Shown one piece after another: positions 34,655 through 43,686 of a stretch of DNA of 64,000 nucleotides (positions are counted from its first letter, which is position 1; every line of letters starts with the position of its first letter). The notes below the pieces were generated by a model. It was not told the origin of the DNA. It saw only the letters and a list, made by a program, of their open reading frames with translations, and did no database searches. The position numbers and the translations under genes are program-made. Origin of the DNA: a virus; the IMG/VR virus record IMGVR_UViG_3300009094_000001, positions 1 through 64,000 of that record. One strand, 5' to 3'.

Positions 34655-34683
34655 AAAGGTCCCCGAAACAGGAACCAAGTCAA
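34655..34683 (-). promoter_or_regulatory. Class A phage promoter (TTGACT-N17-ACCTTT)
   Basis: Minus strand: TTGACT (34683-34678), a 17-bp spacer ending GGGG, ACCTTT (34660-34655), then 5 nt to the ATG at 34649. It drives the oxygenase, acetyltransferase and internal virion genes. Confidence 0.88.
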
Positions 34684-34687
34684 GCCG

Positions 34688-35767
34688 TTACAGCTTATAA
34701 AGGGTCCAGAGCCAGAGCGATTGGGGCTCGTTGTCGTGAGGCTGAGCAGCAGTAGTATACGCCTCGGCGTCCGCCTTATCGTATTGCTTTGCCGTAATCA
34801 GCGTAGCGCCCGTGGTTCCATTGCCTGCGGTGCCCGCTACTGGGTCGCCCGCGATGTCTTGGCCGATTCCCTGCTGGGGGTTCGACCGAAAGTGATTCGG
34901 CGGAACCGGTGTGGGAATCTCCATGTCGTCCCCGTCGTCGATTCGGTGAATCCGAAAACGCTGGTCCGGCGCGTTGGCGAACATGTGCCCGATTTCGTGC
35001 GTGTGCTGCTCAACCTGCCGCGAGTTCAGCGTGACGTTTTGCGAACCCGACTGCTCGCCGGCAGCCTTGCCGGAGATGCCGGACTGCGTGGATAACGCCG
35101 AGACCGGGCTGGTGCCGGGGTCCTTGGACGCCATGCCGAGAAATCGGCCGCGCTGCGATTCGTCGTCTCGCCCGAGCACGTCCCAGCCCGGGTTGTGCCG
35201 GAGTGCCTCCGTCAAAATAGTGTGCGTGACGTGCTTCACGTCGCCGGGTGAACCTGCAACCGTGCGCCAAGTGCCGCGCTCCCAGCGAATCAGCACGTTG
35301 ATATCCGTGTCGAAATAATTTTCGAGGTCAACGGGTTCGGTGGGGCGGTTCGCCGTCGGGCCGGAGTGCGTGATGTTTGCGGACGCCTGCCACTCGGCCC
35401 CGTCCCACGCATATAGACCGACAATTCGGTTTTGCGAGGTTCGGAGCCAGACGAGCGGGTCGTCCGGTCCCGGCGTGCCGGGATTCGCATCTTGGGCAAA
35501 GAACAACGGAAGCTGCGACGCGGAAATGTCCTGCGGAATGTAGCGCCCTGCGGACGCACTAAATACCCACCACTGCGTTCCGTTTTTCAACCACGGGCCA
35601 ACATTAGAAGAGGGCTCCACTTCGCCGATGACAAAGAAGTTGGTTCCGACGGGACTCAGGATTGCCAATCGGCGCACCATCTCCTCGAAAAATTCTTGGA
35701 CAGTTCCTTGGAAATCTTGGGGGAGCGGGGCAGCTCGTAAAACCAAATTCGTGCGGTTCAGGGACAT
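34688..35767 (-). CDS. Tail fibre/collar-domain protein
   Basis: A 359-residue protein. The middle has repeated W/G-rich segments (VGPWLKNGTQWWVFSASAG, LYAWDGAEWQASANI). The C-terminal third has EQHTHEIGHMF and ends NEPQSLWLWTLYKL, the pattern of phage tail-collar (microcystin-dependent protein-like) domains (HxH ... P-x-N-x-x-P-x-x-x-L). It is probably a receptor-binding or collar component. Confidence 0.65.
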   Translation of the reverse strand: MSLNRTNLVLRAAPLPQDFQGTVQEFFEEMVRRLAILSPVGTNFFVIGEVEPSSNVGPWLKNGTQWWVFSASAGRYIPQDISASQLPLFFAQDANPGTPGPDDPLVWLRTSQNRIVGLYAWDGAEWQASANITHSGPTANRPTEPVDLENYFDTDINVLIRWERGTWRTVAGSPGDVKHVTHTILTEALRHNPGWDVLGRDDESQRGRFLGMASKDPGTSPVSALSTQSGISGKAAGEQSGSQNVTLNSRQVEQHTHEIGHMFANAPDQRFRIHRIDDGDDMEIPTPVPPNHFRSNPQQGIGQDIAGDPVAGTAGNGTTGATLITAKQYDKADAEAYTTAAQPHDNEPQSLWLWTLYKL

Positions 35768-36231
35768 ACTAGATTTACTTTCTCTGCAATGCGCTTATCT
35801 GCATTGCGGTTTTTTGTTCGGACTCTGTGACAATTAGAGCAAACCAACTGGCACTTATCAATTTCTTGGCGTAGCTCCTCCAATGGTCGGCAAGTCGCCT
35901 GACCGATGGTAAATTTCTTATCCCTTAGGTGGTCGAAATCCATGCACTCGGGGGGAAACATTCCGCCGCAATCATAGCAAGGACGTTCGGCTTTAATGAA
36001 ATGAATCAGTCGATAAAACCGCTCTTCTCGCCGGTTTATTCCCGCCAGATATTTTTCTCGGTTGTCTTGATTCCATTTTGAGGTTCTCTTACACTGACAC
36101 TTTCGGCAAGTGGAAGATAATTTCCCCCGCATGGATTTCTTGGCCGAGCTTACAGGATACCGATAAGTATTCTCGTCGGTTTTCGTCACGCCGCATTTTG
36201 TGCAGTTCGGATTGATTGGATTTACATTCAT
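35758..36231 (-). CDS. HNH homing endonuclease (CYDC...DHL type)
   Basis: A 157-residue protein: zinc ribbon CTKCGVTKTDENTYR ... CRKCQCKR, then the HNH core ERPCYDCGGMFPPECMDFDH and CQLVCSNCHRVRT. It is closely similar to the HNH at 43261-43686 and related to 59836-60348, so these are paralogous homing genes. It overlaps both the collar gene and the fibronectin-like gene by a few bases. Confidence 0.88.
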   Translation of the reverse strand: MNVNPINPNCTKCGVTKTDENTYRYPVSSAKKSMRGKLSSTCRKCQCKRTSKWNQDNREKYLAGINRREERFYRLIHFIKAERPCYDCGGMFPPECMDFDHLRDKKFTIGQATCRPLEELRQEIDKCQLVCSNCHRVRTKNRNADKRIAEKVNLVCP

Positions 36232-36635
36232 GGTATTGTAACGGGCCCGATTAGGGGAGAAGGAAACGTTTCTCCGTAGTCCGGCTCTAAACCTGTTACT
36301 TTAAACCAATATTCGCCCGGTGTCAAGGAAGAAAAAACATCAAAGTGCGGGTCAACCAAGTTCGCCGTCAGTAACGAAAACGGTCCGCCCTCTGCCGTTG
36401 CGTAATACACCACGAACGCGTCGATATACGAGCGCGTGCTCCACGACAGGAAATTCCCGTCCATGAAAATCGTCTCCGGGCCGGCGAGTCGGTTCGTCTG
36501 CTCAACCTCCAGCGTGGCGGAAATTGCGCCGCCCGAGCCGGAACTCGACGCGAACATCTCGCACACCAGCGGCGAGAAGTAGTTAATCGACAACGCGCGA
36601 CGAGTGACGCCGACGAAACTAGCAAATTCTCTCAC
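36228..36635 (-). CDS. Fibronectin type III-like structural protein
   Basis: A 135-residue protein with a single Ig-like beta domain: FLSWSTRSYIDAFVVYYATA, then SSLTPGEYWFKVTGLEPDYG and SPLIGPVTIP, matching the W ... Y-x-V ... L-x-P-x-x-x-Y-x-[FV]-x-V pattern of FN3 domains. Such domains decorate phage tails. It is followed by the large tail protein gene. Confidence 0.55.
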   Translation of the reverse strand: MREFASFVGVTRRALSINYFSPLVCEMFASSSGSGGAISATLEVEQTNRLAGPETIFMDGNFLSWSTRSYIDAFVVYYATAEGGPFSLLTANLVDPHFDVFSSLTPGEYWFKVTGLEPDYGETFPSPLIGPVTIP

Positions 36636-38626
36636 AGCGCTCCCTCCGGCAGGCTGACGATAGCCGGCAGCTCTTCCTCAAGCCGTTTCGCGGCTTTCCT
36701 CGTCGCGATGCGCATCGCAACCTTGTCAGCGGTTGCTTGCGAAATCGTGCTCTCGGCTTCCCCGATGCCGGTCTCGATAAATCCGTCCTGCGTCAGCGTG
36801 ACGGATTGGTTCGACCGGAAAATTTCAATCTCAGCAGCAAGACGGTCGGCGGCTTCGAGAAACTCCAACGAGGAATCCCCCGCGCCGTCGAATCGAACGA
36901 GCTTTTGTTCAGCTTCGTCTTCCTCGCACGCACCGCCGAGCTTTTCTCCCTCTACCGGGTCGGTATAAGTCAGCACTGCGTTCACCGCGCCGGGGCCGGA
37001 GACCACAATCAAAAGCTGGAAGGACTCGTCCATGAATTCGGCCTTGGCATCCTCCACCCCGCAGGAAGTCAGCGTCTCGTTCGTCCAGATTTCTTTCGCG
37101 TCTTGGGTCTTCAACTCTCGCGATTGCTTTTTCAACGCGTAGAGAATGTCGTCAGCCGTAATCACGTCGAGTGCGCGCAACATCCCCGCCGTCGCATTGA
37201 TTCGCTTGGTGAGGATGCGCTTGTAGCGACCCCGCTGCCCACCTGCCCAGAACACAGCAACGTCGATGGTGCCGAGCAGCTCGCTCATGAAAACCTTGGC
37301 GAAACGAAACTGCTTTTTGACGGTAGGGTCCTGATTAAAGTAAGCCCGGGTTTCGAGATACCACGTAATGTGGCACCCGTCATCGAGGCGGTCGGGAGTG
37401 AACTCCTCCCACAGACGAACCAGCCCGTCGTAATCTTGAGAAAATGCAAAGACCGCGTTGGTGTCGTTCACCTGACCAACCAGCCAAGTAATCGGCCTCG
37501 TGCCCGTCCAAAAGCTGTTCCAAGCCGGCGGAGCCATCGCATTCAGGGTTTGATACGCCCCGGTATCCATCACCCACGTATGCCGGTTGTAAATATCCGA
37601 GTGCGGAACGCTGACGAGAAGGTAGTTTTCCACAGACGCTATAGCGACGCCGCCGAGGTCTTCGGAGAGCTGGCCCTTGCTGTCATTCATGTCGGAATCA
37701 CGATACGGAAGGGATGCGGTGATGAAATTAAGCCCGGCTGCGTCGAACGAAACGAGCCCAAACTCAGACCACCACCACAACATCCCGTAATGCGCCTGCA
37801 CGGACCGATTCGAGGTGCATCCGATGCTGGAAAGAACGACTTGCTGAAAATCCCGGGTCGTCGGCCACTGGGCACGGTCACGAATTGAGGCGAGAAAAAG
37901 AGAGGTGGTGTGGTCGGTGTAGACCAGTAATTGCGGCGACGTGGGGTTCGTCGTTTTATGTAACGCCGTGATGGGTCCCGGGAGCGTGAACGCACGCACG
38001 GTCGCGAAATAAATGTCTTCGGTGAAGGAGACTGGGTTCGCAATGTCGGAAGCGAAAAGGAAAATATCCCGCCCGACCCACAGCCGGTCTCCAACCCATT
38101 CCATCGGCCCGCCGAGAGGAATCGCCCCTGCGCCGCGTTGGTGCTCCGCAGTCGTGCCGTCGAAAACGGCGGGAGGAGTAAACCCCCCGTCCTGAATCAC
38201 CATCAGCTCGCGGGCGTCAATCAGAGTCAACGAGCCGTCGGGATTACGCTCAACCGATTGCTGAACCTGCTTGAAAAAGACTTCCCTAGCACTCGGCAGA
38301 AACGAGACGCCCGGGATTTGTCGGTAGCTGGTAAACGGAGATTCGGAGATGTAAATCAACCCCTCAACCGCAAACAAAATTACGCGGGTCCCCTGACGGG
38401 GGACGAACCACTCGCTGCCCTGAAAATTTCCCGGCGGGCAAACAAACTTGCACCGACGCCCGGGCCGGCACTGCACGATGCCGCCGCGATTCACCGTGTT
38501 CATGGAGCGCGCGTATTGCCCGGGCTGTAATTGCGACGGGTGCGCGTTGCTGTTCATCCCGGGCAGGAAAGAAGTATCCCCGTCGGCGCGGCGGAATGGA
38601 ACTTGGTTGAGCTGTGGAGAACTCAC
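36632..38626 (-). CDS. Large tail/stabilisation protein candidate
   Basis: A 664-residue protein. The N-terminus reads FLPGMNSNAHPSQLQPGQYA and RGGIVQCRPGRRCKF, like proteins of the T7 gp12/P22 gp10 class, which begin with a gene-start SxPGxN...L segment. A series of beta-rich repeats (LFAVEGLIYISE, LLVYTDHTTSLFLA) then suggests a propeller, and the C-terminal 150 residues form a helical region. I call it a tail-tube/nozzle component by position and sequence style. Confidence 0.55.
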   Translation of the reverse strand: MSSPQLNQVPFRRADGDTSFLPGMNSNAHPSQLQPGQYARSMNTVNRGGIVQCRPGRRCKFVCPPGNFQGSEWFVPRQGTRVILFAVEGLIYISESPFTSYRQIPGVSFLPSAREVFFKQVQQSVERNPDGSLTLIDARELMVIQDGGFTPPAVFDGTTAEHQRGAGAIPLGGPMEWVGDRLWVGRDIFLFASDIANPVSFTEDIYFATVRAFTLPGPITALHKTTNPTSPQLLVYTDHTTSLFLASIRDRAQWPTTRDFQQVVLSSIGCTSNRSVQAHYGMLWWWSEFGLVSFDAAGLNFITASLPYRDSDMNDSKGQLSEDLGGVAIASVENYLLVSVPHSDIYNRHTWVMDTGAYQTLNAMAPPAWNSFWTGTRPITWLVGQVNDTNAVFAFSQDYDGLVRLWEEFTPDRLDDGCHITWYLETRAYFNQDPTVKKQFRFAKVFMSELLGTIDVAVFWAGGQRGRYKRILTKRINATAGMLRALDVITADDILYALKKQSRELKTQDAKEIWTNETLTSCGVEDAKAEFMDESFQLLIVVSGPGAVNAVLTYTDPVEGEKLGGACEEDEAEQKLVRFDGAGDSSLEFLEAADRLAAEIEIFRSNQSVTLTQDGFIETGIGEAESTISQATADKVAMRIATRKAAKRLEEELPAIVSLPEGAL

Positions 38627-39571
38627 TTAATCAAGATAATCGCACTTATTCGAGATGCTGTTGCGGTCATCGACCTGCAAGGGACTCCCCATCGGGGGGT
38701 CCAGCGTCCATTGTTTTTGAGTAATCAGGCGCACGGCGTTCGCTTCGTATGCGTTGCCGTTCGCGAGGTCACCGTCCTGATACCACTTGAGCGCTCGCAT
38801 CGCGAGAAGCAACGCGGGGCGGGAGTGGAGGAGAATCCGGTCGTGAATGGACGTAATTTCATACGTCCGCTTTCGGTAGACCAGCCGAACCCACGTTCCG
38901 GGGCGGTTGATTTTGATGCGCCGATATTGTGGCTTCGTTTCATCCGGCTCGTAAACGCCGAGAAGAGTCCCGGTAGACGTTGAGCTGTCGAAGCTCGAAA
39001 GCCGAAGGGTTGAAATAGTAGGGTCCTTGACGACACCCGTAATACGCGCAACCATCGGGTCGTTCGCCGACGGGAGCGCGTAGTTGAAAATGGTAGGGAC
39101 TCGCAAGCCGGGTTCGACGATGTCGCCAACGAGCGTTTGCAACGGCCTGCCCTGCGTGTCGAAGCCGAAAACCCGGAGCAACTTTCCGGCGTCTCGCTCG
39201 TCATCCACAAAAGCAATCAGCTTGGCTGGGCACTTGAGGTCCTTGTAAGTCGGGTGCGTTCCAGCGTCCGCCCAAGTCCAACTGCAACTGCAATCCCGGG
39301 AGCCGGGTCCGTTGAGATGGAACTGAAAAAGGATGTCTCGCCCGTGTGCTGGCCGGCCGCAGATGTTCACTCCGAGCGGGGTCTCGATTTCGCGCGGGAG
39401 CGTGACGCAGTTCCCGTCCACGCAAATATCCACCACGCCCACGAGCGGGTCGATATCGCCGGAGGTCGTCAGCAGTTCAATAGAGTCCGTTAGCTGTCGG
39501 AACAGCTTCGGCTCGTGACAATGGCCAAAGATTTCCTTGGCGCTGTCCCACACTTCCTCCGCGATAATCAT
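38627..39571 (-). CDS. Head-tail connector or tail protein candidate
   Basis: A 314-residue protein. The first part is helical (MIIAEEVWDSAKEIFGHC ... LTDSIELLT), the middle is beta-rich with a cysteine cluster (SRDCSCSWTWADAG), and the end is helical again (LHSRPALLLAMRALKWYQ). The arrangement resembles gp4/gp11-class adaptor proteins that bind under the portal, next to the nozzle protein. Confidence rests on gene order. Confidence 0.45.
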   Translation of the reverse strand: MIIAEEVWDSAKEIFGHCHEPKLFRQLTDSIELLTTSGDIDPLVGVVDICVDGNCVTLPREIETPLGVNICGRPAHGRDILFQFHLNGPGSRDCSCSWTWADAGTHPTYKDLKCPAKLIAFVDDERDAGKLLRVFGFDTQGRPLQTLVGDIVEPGLRVPTIFNYALPSANDPMVARITGVVKDPTISTLRLSSFDSSTSTGTLLGVYEPDETKPQYRRIKINRPGTWVRLVYRKRTYEITSIHDRILLHSRPALLLAMRALKWYQDGDLANGNAYEANAVRLITQKQWTLDPPMGSPLQVDDRNSISNKCDYLD

Positions 39572-39957
39572 TAATAATCCTCCCCGTCATCTTCTTCAAC
39601 TACGACTTTGGATTTCTTCGCCGTGACTTTCTTCATCTCCTTATCGAGAATGTCGCCGGAATCCTCCTCGGACTCGTCGGTATCCTCCTTCGTCGCCTTG
39701 GTGTCGAGAATTTCGTGGATATCGAGTTCAACTTTTTGAATAGTTTTGTCCCCAGTCTTGCGGTTCTCCTCGGAGCGTTTCTTGAACCGCACGGTCATCG
39801 TGCCCTCGTCAGGAAAGCCGTAGGGCTTCTCCCATTCGAGATACAGCGAGGGGTAGATTGTCTTCGGAACTTCACCGCCGACCGGCATCGGGAGGTCGAG
39901 GTCCTTCGGGGTTTTCCCGAGGTCGATGGGATACTTGGGTTGAGATTTCTTGGGCAT
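39571..39957 (-). CDS. Acidic hypothetical structural-region protein
   Basis: A 128-residue protein: a beta-type middle (KTIYPSLYLEWEKPYGFPDE, MTVRFKKRSEE) and an extremely acidic/lysine C-terminus ending VVEEDDGEDY. It overlaps the previous start by one base. Function unknown; acidic tails of this kind occur in scaffold or head-completion proteins. Confidence 0.5.
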   Translation of the reverse strand: MPKKSQPKYPIDLGKTPKDLDLPMPVGGEVPKTIYPSLYLEWEKPYGFPDEGTMTVRFKKRSEENRKTGDKTIQKVELDIHEILDTKATKEDTDESEEDSGDILDKEMKKVTAKKSKVVVEEDDGEDY

Positions 39958-39960
39958 AGA

Positions 39961-41148
39961 TTAGTAGATTTTTCGGACGCCGATGGCGGAGAGTTCTAGA
40001 TTGGGAGTCGAGCCCCAGAAAATATTCAAGGTGTCGAAGGCCCCGGTGCTTTCGTCGAAGCTAAAGCTTCCAGTGACCGCGCCTGCGTCGGTCCCGGTGA
40101 TATTGACAATGTCTTGGTTCCCCACGTCGCCCTCCAGTAATCGAATCAGCGCATCCTTGGACACGGAAAATTCTGCGTTGTTCGTGCTGGTGGAGCGCCA
40201 AACAAAAGAGTAGGTAACTGAGGTTGCAGAGGTCGCAAAAACGGGGCGGGTGATTTCCACGACCCAGACCGTCCGGCTGTCCTCTTGGGAGCCCCAGTGC
40301 CGACCGTCCGAACCAACGCCGCCGCCGTGCGTGGTGATGGTGTTGACGCGCTTGTCCGCCATGTTCGTCCCGATGCCTTGGGAATACCAGTTGCGGACCA
40401 CGCCAGCATTGTGCGTCCACGTATACGTGCCGGAGTCCAGAGAAAACCCGATGAAGTTCGTGCAAGTCGCACTGCCGACGGAGGTCGCGAGAGAATTGGT
40501 ATTACACAGACCAAACCGAAAATTGGGGTTGAACGTCGCGGCTCCCGTGGCCCGGAACATTAGCACGATGCGAATCTTGTGCCACTCCCCGCCGAAATAA
40601 GGCGTCCTTGCGTATTCCCCGTTCGTTGCGAGGGAGAGCCGGTTCTCGGTTTTGCTGTTCGGGATGTTGCGCGACACAATAGTCGCCGCAGTTCCGTTTC
40701 CGGCGGCTGACCATCCGAACCCTTGATTAAAGCTGGAAATTGACCCCGCCGCGTAATCGTCGAAGAACTCCCACGCGATTCCGTCGCGGTTCGACCCGTC
40801 GGTGCCGTTAGTGCCGTTGGTGCCATTGGTCCCGTTCGTGCCATTGGTCCCGTTCGTGCCATTGGTCCCGTTCGTGCCGTTCGCACCCGGGGGGCCTTGG
40901 ATACCTTGAATGCCCTGCGGACCCTGCGCGCCCGGCGCTCCATCTGCCCCTGCGGGACCGGGGGCACCGTCGCCCGAGGCTCCCGGAGGCCCTTGAATCC
41001 CCTGCGGGCCGACAGGGCCAATTGCGCCAACAACGTCGGGCCGGACCTTCTTGGTGATGTAACTGCCGTCCTCCTGCAACTCCGCGATGAACAAAAATCC
41101 ATCGGGGTGGGGCTGCGTTACTTCTGGATATTCAGAAACTTTTGCCAT
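39961..41148 (-). CDS. Collagen-like appendage protein 1
   Basis: A 395-residue protein. A short N-terminal anchor (residues 1-42) is followed by a collagen-like Gly-X-Y region (PQGIQGPPGA, GPAGADGAPGA) ending in a run of GTN triplets (residues about 93-118). A C-terminal beta-rich lectin-like domain of about 270 residues starts at EFFDDYAAGS. It is probably a trimeric tail or head fibre. The coding DNA contains an 18-bp tandem repeat. Confidence 0.75.
   Translation of the reverse strand: MAKVSEYPEVTQPHPDGFLFIAELQEDGSYITKKVRPDVVGAIGPVGPQGIQGPPGASGDGAPGPAGADGAPGAQGPQGIQGIQGPPGANGTNGTNGTNGTNGTNGTNGTNGTNGTDGSNRDGIAWEFFDDYAAGSISSFNQGFGWSAAGNGTAATIVSRNIPNSKTENRLSLATNGEYARTPYFGGEWHKIRIVLMFRATGAATFNPNFRFGLCNTNSLATSVGSATCTNFIGFSLDSGTYTWTHNAGVVRNWYSQGIGTNMADKRVNTITTHGGGVGSDGRHWGSQEDSRTVWVVEITRPVFATSATSVTYSFVWRSTSTNNAEFSVSKDALIRLLEGDVGNQDIVNITGTDAGAVTGSFSFDESTGAFDTLNIFWGSTPNLELSAIGVRKIY
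40800..40890. repeat. 18-bp tandem repeat in collagen-like gene
   Basis: The unit GTGCCATTGGTCCCGTTC is repeated about three times in tandem, flanked by degenerate 9-bp half units. It encodes the GTN triplet run and is a likely site of length variation by slippage. Confidence 0.8.
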
Positions 41149-41150
41149 AC

Positions 41151-41369
41151 TTAAAAATTACGCCAGTCGTCGTAGATGAATCCGGCCGTTAGCTCGTCCA
41201 AAATCGGAGCGCCGAACTCGTCCTGCAAAATCTGCGGGTCGTTGTTCAAAAACCGTTGCGGCGGTAACTCGTGCCGAATCCGATGCGCCTCTTTGATGCC
41301 GGCCTTCGGCGGGCAGCAACAGTCGGAGAATTCTCCGTTGATGTCGCGGATTATCGGATAGGGCGTCAT
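41151..41369 (-). CDS. Hypothetical small protein
   Basis: A 72-residue protein with CCCPP near the start (DCCCPPKAGIKEAHRI) and a conserved-looking end (GAPILDELTAGFIYDDW). It overlaps the collagen gene 41366 by 4 nt and is probably a small virion or assembly factor. No family is recognised. Confidence 0.5.
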   Translation of the reverse strand: MTPYPIIRDINGEFSDCCCPPKAGIKEAHRIRHELPPQRFLNNDPQILQDEFGAPILDELTAGFIYDDWRNF

Positions 41370-42511
41370 GCCAACTTGATGAACAGTGCCTTCGACTCGA
41401 TATAAGAAATCTCTTGGGTCGTGTCGTTCGCGGAGGACTGCCCATGAATCGAAATCACTTCGCCGTCCGCGCTGGTCGTCACTAACCCGGTGATGATGAA
41501 GTGCGCGAAGCGGTCAGAAGACGAATCCTGATTTATCACGTTGTTCGTCTCGGTCTTGTCGATATCCGCTGCTTGCGTTTCGTTATGCAGCTTGAAGGTC
41601 CACCGTCGGGTAGCCCCGGAGTTGTTGACTCCACCGAGGTCAAAAAGAACAAAGTAGGTTCCTGCCGTCGGCAACGTAAGCTGCAAATCCGTCGTCCCAA
41701 AATCAATCCTTTGATAAATGGTGGTCATCGCGTAATCCGTGGTGCCGCCAGTGACGGCTCCGTTGGAATTCGTCGCGGCCGAACCTGCGGGACCAGCCGC
41801 ACCTGTCGCGCCGGCAGCGCCGGTATCCCCGGGGACGCCTTGGTCTCCCTTGTCGCCTTTGAGACCTTGCTCGCCCTGCGGGCCCGTAATCGACAGCCCG
41901 CGCGGGCCGGTCGGTAGCACGAGAGAGCCGGGCAAAATCACCGCACTCGGCGACGGAATCAATTCCACGAGCGTTGTAAAGACGGTCGTGTTGTCGAGGA
42001 TATCCGTGATGCGGACCCACCCGAGGGTCGTGATGAAAACGGTCTGGCCGACGGAGACGACCGGGGTCGGGATTATGGTGAACTGAGAAGTCGGATTGTC
42101 ATCGGAAGGAGCGTTGAACGCGGAGGTGATAACCGCGTAGGCGTTTCGCCCGTTCGTCCCGGCGGGACCTGTCGGACCGACGGGCCCCATCTGGCCGATG
42201 ATTCCGTCATTGAACAGGCGCAGGAAATAGCACGCGAGCCCTTCGCCGTCGAGGCGTGGATTGCCCGGCAGGCCAACGTCCAAATCGCACGGGAGCGCCC
42301 AGCGGATTTCTCCGTCGATGACGACCCTTTCGATGCTGCCGAAAAACTGGCGCGTGAAGTTATCGAGCGCGCTCGGTAGCGTCTCGCAATCGACCGTGTT
42401 CTCCGGGCAGGCGTTGCACGGGTTGCAATTACCGGTGCCGCGATTCCCGTTGATGCAATCCTGACACAGGCCGGGGCCGCAGTTCGCACATCCGCAATTT
42501 TGGCAAGACAT
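41366..42511 (-). CDS. Collagen-like appendage protein 2 with cysteine-rich N-terminus
   Basis: A 381-residue protein. The N-terminus is strikingly cysteine-rich (CQNCGCANCGPGLCQDC, then more CxxC), followed by short collagen stretches (MGPVGPTGPAGTNG, then GPQGEQGLKGDKGDQG) separated by a beta domain, and a C-terminal TNF/C1q-like beta domain. The Cys-rich head may be disulfide- or metal-linked to another virion protein. I chose the ATG at 42511; the longer frame has no support. Confidence 0.72.
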   Translation of the reverse strand: MSCQNCGCANCGPGLCQDCINGNRGTGNCNPCNACPENTVDCETLPSALDNFTRQFFGSIERVVIDGEIRWALPCDLDVGLPGNPRLDGEGLACYFLRLFNDGIIGQMGPVGPTGPAGTNGRNAYAVITSAFNAPSDDNPTSQFTIIPTPVVSVGQTVFITTLGWVRITDILDNTTVFTTLVELIPSPSAVILPGSLVLPTGPRGLSITGPQGEQGLKGDKGDQGVPGDTGAAGATGAAGPAGSAATNSNGAVTGGTTDYAMTTIYQRIDFGTTDLQLTLPTAGTYFVLFDLGGVNNSGATRRWTFKLHNETQAADIDKTETNNVINQDSSSDRFAHFIITGLVTTSADGEVISIHGQSSANDTTQEISYIESKALFIKLA

Positions 42512-42512
42512 A

Positions 42513-43064
42513 TTATTGCTTGGAATCGTCGATTCCGTCTTTGTTCGCATCGACGAATCCACGGAGTTTCCCGTGGCGATTCGCAAACCAATACAGCACG
42601 GCGGCACCGATGCATGCGCCGAGAATCAAAAGCTCGTTTCCGACAATCAGCGTCGGGAGCACAATCAACGCAAGGCCCGCGAGAGTAATCACCGCACTGG
42701 TCGTCACGCTGGCTCCGACGAGAAGTTTCAGCGGAGGATAGACAAAGCTGGCCGCGCCGAACAGGAACACCAGCACGCCAATCCACGACACCCCGCGCAA
42801 AGACGAAAGCTTGGCGGCAACTTCGCGCCCCGTGTCTTTCTGAGCAGCGCCGAGGACCGTGTTGATTTCTTCGGTCGTTTTTCCATCTTTGGTCTCCTGC
42901 GTTCGTTTGTAAACCTGCGTAGTCCCTGTCTTCGGATTCTGCGACTGTTTCGTAGTGACGGTTGTTCCGTCCGGGGATTTGTAAGAAACGCGCCCGGGTT
43001 TCAGCGGCGCAAAGGAGCAGCCGGAAATTGCTGCAATTAAAAGGATGAGGGGTAAACTTTTCAT
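42513..43064 (-). CDS. Lipoprotein with C-terminal membrane segments (lysis-associated candidate)
   Basis: A 183-residue protein. It has a signal peptide with lipobox (LLIAAISGC, Cys16), a charged periplasmic-type region (TTVTTKQSQNPKTG), then two or three hydrophobic segments (VSWIGVLVFLFGAASFVY, TLAGLALIVLPTLI, LLILGACIGAAVLYWF), and an EF-hand-like end DANKDGIDD. It overlaps the holin-like gene and may be part of a lysis module. The combination does not match a standard spanin. Confidence 0.5.
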   Translation of the reverse strand: MKSLPLILLIAAISGCSFAPLKPGRVSYKSPDGTTVTTKQSQNPKTGTTQVYKRTQETKDGKTTEEINTVLGAAQKDTGREVAAKLSSLRGVSWIGVLVFLFGAASFVYPPLKLLVGASVTTSAVITLAGLALIVLPTLIVGNELLILGACIGAAVLYWFANRHGKLRGFVDANKDGIDDSKQ

Positions 43065-43267
43065 TCTGATTTTCGAGTCTTGCGCCACTTCGCCCAGATA
43101 TAGAGAATCGTGACGGCGGCGACACCAAACTGCCCGATTTTGATTAGCCCGTCGAGTAGCGGGCCGGCTTTGTCGAAAAATTCCGTAAGCCACGGAACCG
43201 TGACGCCGATGACTGCGGCGGTTTTTACCTTCACCCACTCGGGCACTTGGGTATTCTCGGTCAGCAT
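43061..43267 (-). CDS. Holin-like small membrane protein
   Basis: A 68-residue protein with two hydrophobic segments (KTAAVIGVTVPWLTEFF and IGQFGVAAVTILYIWAKW) and a basic tail KWRKTRKSE, the size and topology of class II holins. I chose the ATG at 43267 because the upstream extension lies inside the HNH gene. No endolysin gene could be recognised nearby. Confidence 0.6.
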   Translation of the reverse strand: MLTENTQVPEWVKVKTAAVIGVTVPWLTEFFDKAGPLLDGLIKIGQFGVAAVTILYIWAKWRKTRKSE

Positions 43268-43686
43268 AGTTTTTCCCTGCGGGCATCCGTTCGGACCCGG
43301 TGACAATTGGCACAAACCAATTGGCACTTGTCGATTTCTTTACGAACGTCATCCCACGAATATTTATAGCCTTTGGTGAGTTCAAAGGACTTGTCTCGGA
43401 GATGGTCAAACTCCATCGCAGACGGAGGAAAAATCGAGCCACAGTCATAGCAGGGACGCTCGGATTTCAAAGAGTTCAACCGCTCTCGATAATCATTCCG
43501 AATTTCCGACATTCGTTCTCGGGAGACGATTTTAATTTGCTCGCGCTCCTCTGAGGATAGCCTCGCCCTATATTCCTGCGTATTCTCGGCGGCGCAGAGC
43601 CGACAATAGGAATATCTCCGGCCAGATTTTCCGGTCGTAAAATTTTCCTCCGGCTGAGGGAGCTTACATTTCGAGCATATTTTCAT
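43261..43686 (-). CDS. HNH homing endonuclease (CYDC...DHL type)
   Basis: A 141-residue protein with zinc ribbon CSKCKLPQPEENFTTGKSG, linker, and HNH core ERPCYDCGSIFPPSAMEFDH plus CQLVCANCHRVRT. It is a close paralogue of 35758-36231. It lies directly after the capsid terminator and overlaps the holin gene start by 7 nt. The only visible way for it to be transcribed is read-through from the capsid or an unseen promoter. Confidence 0.88.
   Translation of the reverse strand: MKICSKCKLPQPEENFTTGKSGRRYSYCRLCAAENTQEYRARLSSEEREQIKIVSRERMSEIRNDYRERLNSLKSERPCYDCGSIFPPSAMEFDHLRDKSFELTKGYKYSWDDVRKEIDKCQLVCANCHRVRTDARREKLC

Noticed and set aside
36737-37888. Long + strand open frame (383 codons) opposite the large tail protein gene
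   Set aside because: The minus-strand gene has tail-protein character and proper junctions. The plus frame is a mirror of biased codons with no start signal or plausible composition. The same applies to frames at 46441-47442 and 48608-49822.
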